Shown here: piece after piece, positions 1 to 3,944 of the stretch | Layout of the letters: each line of letters begins with the position of its first letter | Position numbering within the stretch: the first letter of the stretch is position 1 | NCBI GenBank assembly: GCA_002327225.1 | Contig: DCUN01000095.1 | Span: 4,406-14,800, forward strand | Source: Desulfobulbaceae bacterium UBA2213 | GTDB taxonomy: Bacteria > Desulfobacterota > Desulfobulbia > Desulfobulbales > Desulfocapsaceae | Reading direction: 5' to 3' | DNA: 10,395 nt | Position numbers and translations under genes: made by a program | The notes under the pieces: generated by a model | Databases searched by the model: none | What the model saw: only the letters and a program-made list of their open reading frames with translations | Told to the model about the DNA's origin: nothing

Positions 1-1
1 A

Positions 2-361
2 GCCGACAAGATATCCCATGTTCTCTACCGACGATCAGCGATCCGTAGATCAGAACTTTACTGGCTTTTGGGAGAACTCTCCAATGTCGGTCTTCTCTAT
101 CTTATGGCCATCGCCAGGAAAAACGAGATCCAGAAAGGGGTTTCCCTGTATGTAACCGAATTGCGCAAGGCCAGAACCCAACTCACCGGTGCTGATCTCA
201 AGGCCATGGGCTACCCTCCCGGGCCACAATTCAAGATTATCCTGGACAAATTACTGACTGCCCAACTTGACGGGATGGTACAGAACCGACAAGAAGAAGA
301 GGTGTTCATTCAGCAACATTTCCCTCTGCAGAAGACGCCTCCAACATTGATGGCGTCGTAA
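2..361 (+). CDS. C-terminal part of a CCA tRNA nucleotidyltransferase / poly(A) polymerase-type protein (5' end outside the window)
   Basis: The frame is open from the first bases, so only the last 119 residues are visible and the true start lies upstream. The best signature is the segment LTGADLKAMGYPPGPQFKII followed by LDKLLTAQLDGMVQNRQEEE and a terminal QQHFP. This is the tail motif of bacterial class II CCA-adding enzymes and related poly(A) polymerases (ITG.DL..LG..PGP.f..IL..ll.a.ldG...), which build or repair the 3' CCA of tRNA in the cytoplasm. The nucleotidyltransferase head domain is not in view, so a CCA-adding role cannot be told apart from poly(A) polymerase or a split A-adding enzyme. 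A TTG at 68 is in frame but the similarity runs upstream of it, so it is not the start. The TAA stop (359-361) lies inside the left end of a palindromic repeat, which may have replaced the original 3' end. Confidence 0.8.
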   Translation, partial: ADKISHVLYRRSAIRRSELYWLLGELSNVGLLYLMAIARKNEIQKGVSLYVTELRKARTQLTGADLKAMGYPPGPQFKIILDKLLTAQLDGMVQNRQEEEVFIQQHFPLQKTPPTLMAS

Positions 362-492
362 AAAGTCGCCAACTGCTGCATTGCTGCAGGTAAGCGAGGT
401 CACGAGACTCCGAATTGTCTCGTCACTGCGGCGTACTTTTATGTACGCCTCATTCCTCGAAATTTGTGCGCCTTGCATTTGACGATTTTTAC
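358..492. repeat. MITE/REP-like palindromic element with imperfect terminal inverted repeats
   Basis: The left end GTAAAAAGTCGCCAA (358-372) matches the reverse complement of the right end, GTAAAAATCGTCAAA (478-492), apart from one extra base and one or two mismatches. Inside are two perfect stems: ACGAGAC/GTCTCGT (402-408 with 417-423, loop 8) and GGCGTAC/GTACGCC (430-436 with 443-449, loop 6). No credible protein is encoded; an 87-residue frame on the minus strand is a by-product. I recall similar palindromes scattered in deltaproteobacterial genomes, but that is memory only. It is too short to carry a transposase, so it would be non-autonomous. Confidence 0.6.
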
Positions 493-535
493 TTAGGGAA
501 CTGGAAATTGCCAAAATACCATTAATTCCCTTACC

Positions 536-569
536 GTAGGGTGGATAAGCGACAGCGCATCCACCCTAC
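536..569. repeat. Perfect 11-bp inverted repeat (REP-like)
   Basis: GTAGGGTGGAT (536-546) is perfectly complementary to ATCCACCCTAC (559-569), with a 12-base loop that contains a further GCG/CGC pairing. The core GTAGGGTGGATAAGCG...GCATCCACCCTAC resembles a palindrome family I recall from many proteobacterial intergenic regions. No T-run follows either arm, so a repeat is favoured over a terminator. Confidence 0.65.
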
Positions 570-639
570 AACTGATCCTTGCCCTACAACTACAACAAAA
601 CGGTAAATTTGTAATTCCCGAATCCCTTAGCCATCCCTT

Positions 640-665
640 TTGATGACTTTTTGCGAATTCATCAA
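640..665. repeat. Short inverted repeat related to the upstream element
   Basis: TTGATGA (640-646) pairs perfectly with TCATCAA (659-665) around a 12-base loop containing CTTTTTGCG. The wording (TGACTTTTT) resembles the ends of the 358-492 element, so this may be a decayed relative or half copy. Confidence 0.4.
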
Positions 666-691
666 CGTTGCATACCGTTCCAATAACATAC

Positions 692-895
692 CGTAACTAT
701 TCAATAAGACAAGCGGGCCCCTGCCTTTAATCCAAACGTGGCGTAACAATTACACTACAACAGGTGTCAATGTGCGACCAATGTCATTCCGGCAGGCTTT
801 AAGCCGGAATCCAGGCTGTTATTTCCTTGAAAGAGATGGATCCCCGATAAAAACGCTCGGGGATGACATATTTTAAATCATGGTGAATAGTTACG
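692..895. repeat. 12-bp perfect inverted repeat enclosing a two-hairpin REP-like unit
   Basis: CGTAACTATTCA (692-703) has its exact reverse complement TGAATAGTTACG at 884-895, 180 bases away. Between them lies the REP-like doublet at 781-869. No coding frame is apparent inside. It could be a small non-autonomous insertion carrying its own termini, or two copies of a short repeat facing each other. Confidence 0.5.
781..869. repeat. REP doublet (BIME-like): two hairpins within short inverted ends
   Basis: The ends ATGTCAT (781-787) and ATGACAT (863-869) are exact inverted copies. The left half forms TTCCGGC/GCCGGAA (787-793 with 803-809, loop 9) and the right half forms TCCCCGA/TCGGGGA (841-847 with 857-863, loop 9). 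The pattern 'gtcattcc..ggaatcc ... ggatcccc..ggggatgac' matches a widely known class of bacterial extragenic palindromes. Confidence 0.7.
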
Positions 896-912
896 AAATA
901 ACGTCGTTATTT
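896..912 (-). other. Near-perfect palindrome across the uracil-DNA glycosylase stop codon
   Basis: AAATAACG (896-903) and CGTTATTT (905-912) are exact inverted copies around a single T; the stop codon of the minus-strand gene (907-909) is inside. As RNA it would fold as a 6-bp stem with a 5-base loop. It is AT-rich and has no following T-run on the minus strand, so it is at best a weak terminator; a dyad binding site is the alternative. Confidence 0.35.
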
Positions 913-1689
913 TGAGGGGATGATTGGCATAGTATCCTGCCCTGCCAATTTTTTTTCGATGAGCTGCAGATCCTTCCAGGTCTCAGTTTTCATCTCTATC
1001 GCCTGGAGCAGATACGATGGATGATACGTGGGAATAAGCGGGATCTGTCTCCCGTCGAGTGCCGTGTACTGATGAAACCGCCCTCGCAATTGAGAGAGTG
1101 ACTGCGGCATATCCAGTAGGGCCCTGGTGGCAACTGTTCCCATGGAGCAGATCAGCTCAGGGGCAATGGCGGTAATCTGGCGCCTCAGATAGGAGAGACA
1201 GCAATGGATATTGGCTGCTACAGGCTGAGCAGACACGGGCAGACCACACTTCAGAATATTGGTGACATAGACATCGGCGGGAGCAAGATGGATAGCCTCC
1301 AGCATCCGTGACAGCATCATGTCTTCCTCCAGACCAAAGATCAATCCCGGGGGATGCGAGCCACTTTCAGGGACAGTCAGCCAGCCGCCGACAATGAGAA
1401 GCCTGGCCTTTGACGTCCCCCTTCCCGGGACCGGAACCAGGCGCTGCATATAGAGTTCACAGCTGCGGCAGCCATTGACTTCCGCGCCAATATCCTCAAG
1501 CGTTTCCGAAACGACAGAGACTGACTTTTTCTGCTGCGGCGGGCTTTTTACCTCAGTAACGGCCTCACCCTTTTTCTCCACCAATGGAAAGCTTCCGGCA
1601 TCTCCGGGATACCCCTCAATCCCCATAGTGTGATGATAGGCAAGCAACGCTCTGAGATCAGCTATGATTTTATAGTGTTGCAGATCCAT
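907..1689 (-). CDS. Uracil-DNA glycosylase family 4-like protein with degenerate motif 1
   Basis: The 260-residue protein resembles the iron-sulfur uracil-DNA glycosylases (family 4 and relatives) that excise uracil from DNA to start base-excision repair. Four Cys match the cluster ligands in the expected order: Cys74 and Cys77 (CRSC), Cys148 (TNILKC, where families have VVKC) and Cys163 or Cys164 before LSYLRRQI. The second active-site motif HPSYL (223-227) is intact. The first motif, normally GE.PG followed by EED..G.PF.G, is replaced by GGWLTVPES (101-109) and GLIFGLEEDMML (115-126). The acidic and proline-glycine residues of the canonical loop are absent, so activity may be altered or lost. 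Residues 1-70 are a low-similarity lead, with a charged, Pro/Lys-rich stretch at 38-56. The ATG is preceded by GGGAAG on the minus strand about 5 bases upstream. It stands alone, divergent from the FmdB-like gene. Confidence 0.8.
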   Translation of the reverse strand: MDLQHYKIIADLRALLAYHHTMGIEGYPGDAGSFPLVEKKGEAVTEVKSPPQQKKSVSVVSETLEDIGAEVNGCRSCELYMQRLVPVPGRGTSKARLLIVGGWLTVPESGSHPPGLIFGLEEDMMLSRMLEAIHLAPADVYVTNILKCGLPVSAQPVAANIHCCLSYLRRQITAIAPELICSMGTVATRALLDMPQSLSQLRGRFHQYTALDGRQIPLIPTYHPSYLLQAIEMKTETWKDLQLIEKKLAGQDTMPIIPSK

Positions 1690-1777
1690 ATACTTCCCGG
1701 CACATCATTTTCATTGAATAAAAGACCGTTCTGACGACGTCACCACAGACGACAGCTCAAAATAAAGCCAGGACTCC

Positions 1778-1807
1778 TTGACAAAATCCGTAAAAGACAA
1801 ATTGTAC
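1778..1807 (+). promoter_or_regulatory. Possible promoter of the FmdB-like gene
   Basis: A perfect -35-like TTGACA lies at 1778-1783 in the divergent 200-base interval between the uracil-DNA glycosylase and FmdB-like genes. The region 16-19 bases downstream (around 1801-1808, ATTGTACA) matches the -10 consensus poorly, so the call rests mainly on the -35 box and its position. Confidence 0.3.
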
Positions 1808-1889
1808 ATTTGAACAAACAAAAAGAAAGAGCAGCTGAATATGGCCCCACCCGCTTCTCTCTTGTAACATACTCAAAAAAAGGAACAAA

Positions 1890-2102
1890 ATGCCTATCTA
1901 TGAATTTAAATGCGATGACTGCAAGCAGACATTTGAAAGCCTGGTACTCATAGCCTCCGCTGTCGACACCATCCGCTGTAAACACTGCAACAGTGCGAAC
2001 ATCAAAAAAATACTTTCCGCCACCAGCGGTCAGGCGGCTAAAGGGTCGACCATTCCAGCAGGCGCCCTCTCCGGCTGTTCCTCCCGTTCAGGATTTTCCT
2101 GA
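1890..2102 (+). CDS. FmdB-family zinc ribbon protein
   Basis: This 70-residue protein begins MPIYEFKCDDCKQTFESLV, the hallmark of the FmdB/CxxC_CXXC_SSSS zinc-ribbon family. Two CxxC knuckles (Cys9-Cys12 in CDDC, Cys30-Cys33 in CKHC) form one zinc site. The tail (GQAAKG...GALSGCSSRSGFS) is low complexity, as is usual for the family. FmdB was named as a putative regulator from a formamidase/amidase locus; the biochemical role of most members is unknown, and here no amidase gene is near. The ATG is supported by AAAGGAA about 6 bases upstream. It faces the FtsB-like gene and stops 74 bases before the end of it, with hairpins between. Confidence 0.88.
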   Translation: MPIYEFKCDDCKQTFESLVLIASAVDTIRCKHCNSANIKKILSATSGQAAKGSTIPAGALSGCSSRSGFS

Positions 2103-2114
2103 GCATAGGTGACA

Positions 2115-2133
2115 AGAGACCCGTGTGGTCTCT
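2115..2133 (+). terminator. Hairpin after the FmdB-like gene
   Basis: AGAGACC (2115-2121) and GGTCTCT (2127-2133) form a perfect 7-bp stem with a 5-base loop, 13 bases after the stop codon. No T-run follows, so it may end transcription weakly or protect the 3' end of the message. Confidence 0.4.
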
Positions 2134-2143
2134 CTGCAAATCA

Positions 2144-2189
2144 AAAGAGGGAACAGCCGCCACACGATCTCCTCGGTTATTCCCTCTTT
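2144..2189. terminator. Possible bidirectional terminator between convergent genes
   Basis: AAAGAGGGAA (2144-2153) pairs perfectly with TTCCCTCTTT (2180-2189). The arms end in T-rich tracts on both strands (TTTCTCTTTT on plus; TTTTGATTT on minus). The loop is long (26 bases) and the right arm overlaps the last codons of the FtsB-like gene, which makes it less than classical. It lies where the FmdB-like (+) and FtsB-like (-) genes converge. Confidence 0.4.
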
Positions 2190-2509
2190 CTCTTTTCCTT
2201 AGGTGAAAAATCAAAGACGACCTCATCCTTTTTCAATAAACCATGTTGGCTCCTTGCCACTTCTTCAAGGTAGCTCTTATCAGTTTTCACCCGTTTGATC
2301 TCTTCACGCAAGGCATTATTCTTTTCCACCAATTCCTGATTTTCAGCTCTCAACACAGCGACCTGCTCCTTCTGCTTTCTCAAAAAAAACAGCCCCTTAC
2401 CTGGAGTAAAGAAGACCGCTAGAAGAAGGAGGATCACAAGCAGAAGTGATATCCGGATTATCTTTTTCTGCTGCACTGACGACAAGGATGTTTTATATGT
2501 TTTCTTCAC
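2177..2509 (-). CDS. FtsB/DivIC-family septum formation initiator
   Basis: The protein is about 110 residues: a short basic cytoplasmic end, one membrane segment (about residues 17-35, very rich in Leu/Ile/Val), then a coiled coil (about 42-80, with spaced Leu/Val and the stretch LRAENQELVEKNNALREEI). The closing pattern LEEVARSQHGLLKKDEVVF matches the end of FtsB/DivIC proteins (..E..AR..lg....gE..f). FtsB works with FtsL and FtsQ to activate septal peptidoglycan synthesis. The reading frame is open much farther upstream (to about 2821), but that part overlaps the DUF523 gene on the other strand. The start chosen is a GTG at 2509 because GGAGGA lies 7 bases before it (2517-2522). The tail is strongly basic (SPKEKRKRE). 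Divergent from the DUF523-like gene with only 54 bases between the starts. Confidence 0.82.
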   Translation of the reverse strand: MKKTYKTSLSSVQQKKIIRISLLLVILLLLAVFFTPGKGLFFLRKQKEQVAVLRAENQELVEKNNALREEIKRVKTDKSYLEEVARSQHGLLKKDEVVFDFSPKEKRKRE

Positions 2510-2516
2510 AGATAGC

Positions 2517-2522
2517 TCCTCC
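2517..2522 (-). promoter_or_regulatory. Strong ribosome binding site that sets the FtsB-like GTG start
   Basis: Minus-strand GGAGGA lies 7 bases before GTG (2509-2507). It is the clearest Shine-Dalgarno in this part of the window and decides against the longer frame. Confidence 0.8.
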
Positions 2523-2563
2523 AAAATTCTCAACAACAGACGGCACAACACAGCCTCCCTATC

Positions 2564-2980
2564 ATGCTCACTCAACCACCCATTTACCTGGTCAGTGCCT
2601 GCCTTGTCGGTCTGTGCAGTCGTTACGACGGACAAACCCGGCCTGATCAGCACTGCCTGCAACGCCTGCAGGAGGGGATATGGATCCCTTTCTGTCCGGA
2701 ACAGATGGGCGGCCTTCCCACGCCAAGAACAGCAGCAGAACTCAGCCATGGCGATGGCAATGATGTCTTCTCGGGAAAAGCAACGGTGAGAACCCGAGAC
2801 GGTGTCGACGTGAGCCTGCAATTTATCAAAGGGGCAGAACAGACCCTCTTTCTGGCAAAGAGCCAGCGGGTAACATCTATTTTCTTAAAGAGTGGCAGCC
2901 CTTCCTGCGGGGTCTCAGGAAAGACAGGGGTTACAGCCGCCCTCCTCAAAAAACATGGCTTTCATCTGATAGAGATTTAG
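2564..2980 (+). CDS. DUF523 / TudS-like iron-sulfur protein
   Basis: The 138-residue protein has the full DUF523 signature: SACLVGLCSRYDG (11-23), FCPEQMGGLPTPR (43-55) and FLKSGSPSCG (107-116). The three family-wide cysteines are Cys13, Cys44 and Cys115. In the characterised member TudS (thiouracil desulfidase) three cysteines hold a [4Fe-4S] cluster that removes sulfur from 4-thiouracil. An extra Cys18 is present, one position off the place where some relatives have a cysteine. By family, a desulfidase acting on thiolated pyrimidines is possible, but many DUF523 proteins are untested. The length fits a single-domain member. No strong Shine-Dalgarno is seen before the ATG. The stop TAG overlaps the left arm of a strong terminator. 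Confidence 0.85.
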   Translation: MLTQPPIYLVSACLVGLCSRYDGQTRPDQHCLQRLQEGIWIPFCPEQMGGLPTPRTAAELSHGDGNDVFSGKATVRTRDGVDVSLQFIKGAEQTLFLAKSQRVTSIFLKSGSPSCGVSGKTGVTAALLKKHGFHLIEI

Positions 2981-3034
2981 AGTCCGTAAATAAAAAGAGC
3001 AAAGCTTTTCTTGCTCTTTTTATTTACGGACTCT
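2979..3034 (+). terminator. 24-bp perfect hairpin terminator at the end of the DUF523 gene
   Basis: The arms 2979-3002 and 3011-3034 are exact reverse complements for 24 bases, with an 8-base loop AGCTTTTC. The tip is GAGCAA/TTGCTC, flanked by A5 on the left and T5 on the right, so an intrinsic terminator core works on either strand. The outer AGAGTCCGTAAAT extension makes the stem far longer than termination needs. Confidence 0.85.
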
Positions 3035-3046
3035 TATGCCGCATCC

Positions 3047-3073
3047 AAAAAACAGCAATCTTTACCGCTGTTT
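3047..3073 (-). terminator. Intrinsic terminator downstream of tatC
   Basis: On the minus strand AAACAGC and GCTGTTT (3067-3073 with 3050-3056) form a 7-bp stem with a 10-base loop, followed by further T residues (A run 3047-3052 on plus). It lies about 77 bases past the tatC stop. Confidence 0.6.
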
Positions 3074-3149
3074 CTTGGTGTGGCGCCTGGCCGATAACAA
3101 CATACAAGGAGCTGTTATGAAATAACCGGCACATCTCCCCCCTCCTTCC

Positions 3150-3845
3150 TTATTGTACCCGCATCAGCCGAAGGATCACAATACCGGACTCATAGAGCAG
3201 ATACAGGGGCCCACCCATGAGCAGCATATTGACAATATCAGGTGTAGGGGTCAGCAGAGCAGCAAGAATCGCAATCAGCAACAAGGCGTAACGTCTGTTT
3301 TTCTCAAAAACAGCGCGGGGACAGACCCCTACCCTGGCCAGAAAGACCATAAAGACAGGCAGCTCAAAGATAGCGCCAAATGCCAGGACAAACAGGGTGA
3401 CAAAATTCACAAAACGACTGACGGAGATAACCGGTTTCAGCTGCTCTGAACCAAATCCAAGGAGAAAATTAATCCCAAAAGGCAGGGTCACAAAATAACA
3501 GAAGAGGGTCCCCGCATAAAAAAGCAGTGCGGTAAAAAGAACAAAAAAGAACAGCTGCCCCCCTTCCACCCCGAAGGGCTTTCCCAGGGCGCGCCAGAAA
3601 ACCGTCATCATCCAGGGCATGAGGACATAGAGGGCGGCAAAGGCCGCCAGTTTCACATGGGCCAGAAACGGACCCGCCACACTGAAGAAATAGAGCTGTT
3701 CCGCCAGATGATTCTGAACAAGCCGCAACAAATCGGGGGTCAGGAAAAATATGCTCACTGTTACGGCAACAACACCTATCCCCAGCGCCCTGAGAGATTT
3801 GCGCAGTTCACCTATAAAGATCACTGCTTTAGTATGCAGTTCCAT
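3150..3845 (-). CDS. tatC: Sec-independent (Tat) protein translocase subunit TatC
   Basis: The 231-residue protein matches TatC, the polytopic inner-membrane subunit that recognises twin-arginine signal peptides on folded proteins. Key points seen: IGELRKSL at 11-18 (the N-terminal LxELR motif), the first periplasmic loop with a Gly-Pro-Phe at 58-60, FELPV at 160-164 with the conserved Glu161, and LLTPTPDIVNMLLMGGPLYL at 198-216. Six hydrophobic segments lie near 20-36, 63-82, 98-121, 147-171, 187-203 and 207-226. The frame is open up to 3926, but that longer start would sit inside a hairpin and add 27 residues without TatC similarity; the ATG at 3845 lines up with the usual N terminus. No Shine-Dalgarno is clear. 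It follows the RNase gene on the same strand by 99 bases and may be co-transcribed. No tatA or tatB is in the window. Confidence 0.9.
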   Translation of the reverse strand: MELHTKAVIFIGELRKSLRALGIGVVAVTVSIFFLTPDLLRLVQNHLAEQLYFFSVAGPFLAHVKLAAFAALYVLMPWMMTVFWRALGKPFGVEGGQLFFFVLFTALLFYAGTLFCYFVTLPFGINFLLGFGSEQLKPVISVSRFVNFVTLFVLAFGAIFELPVFMVFLARVGVCPRAVFEKNRRYALLLIAILAALLTPTPDIVNMLLMGGPLYLLYESGIVILRLMRVQ

Positions 3846-3897
3846 AAAGAAAAAGGTACCAATCGAAGAGTGAAAGATGATGCCTGCTGCAGACGCG

Positions 3898-3933
3898 TTG
3901 AACGTTGAAAGAGAGCATTCTTTCAACGTTCAA
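3898..3933 (-). other. 15-bp perfect hairpin between the RNase E/G gene and tatC
   Basis: TTGAACGTTGAAAGA (3898-3912) and TCTTTCAACGTTCAA (3919-3933) are exact reverse complements with a 6-base loop. It begins 11 bases past the RNase stop codon on the minus strand. No T-run follows in the direction of transcription, so read-through into tatC is expected. It could stabilise or process the upstream message. Confidence 0.7.
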
Positions 3934-3944
3934 CTGCACAATTT

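Larger units (their letters stand above)
362..906. other. Gene-free interval filled with palindromic elements
   Basis: These 545 bases separate the CCA-type gene (+) from the convergent uracil-DNA glycosylase gene (-). No frame looks coding. It holds at least four separate palindromic structures, listed individually, and a direct repeat CATACCGT (671-678 and 687-694). It is an intergenic site where repeats have accumulated between two gene 3' ends. Transcripts from both sides end here, but no classical hairpin plus T-run terminator was found. Confidence 0.7.

Noticed and set aside
251..514. 87-residue minus-strand frame
   Set aside because: It covers the palindromic element and the end of the CCA-type gene, and its protein has no family features.
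362..906. CRISPR array or tRNA gene in the repeat-rich gap
   Set aside because: The repeats are palindromic and of different sequences, not evenly spaced direct repeats, and no cloverleaf with a T-arm motif was found.
2510..2821. N-terminal extension of the FtsB-like frame
   Set aside because: It overlaps the recognisable DUF523 gene on the opposite strand, has no similarity, and a strong ribosome site marks the GTG at 2509.
3106..3125. A two-codon frame ATG-AAA-TAA with a good AAGGAG site before it, downstream of tatC on the plus strand
   Set aside because: It could be a remnant start or a minigene, but with no promoter seen and only two codons it is most likely chance.
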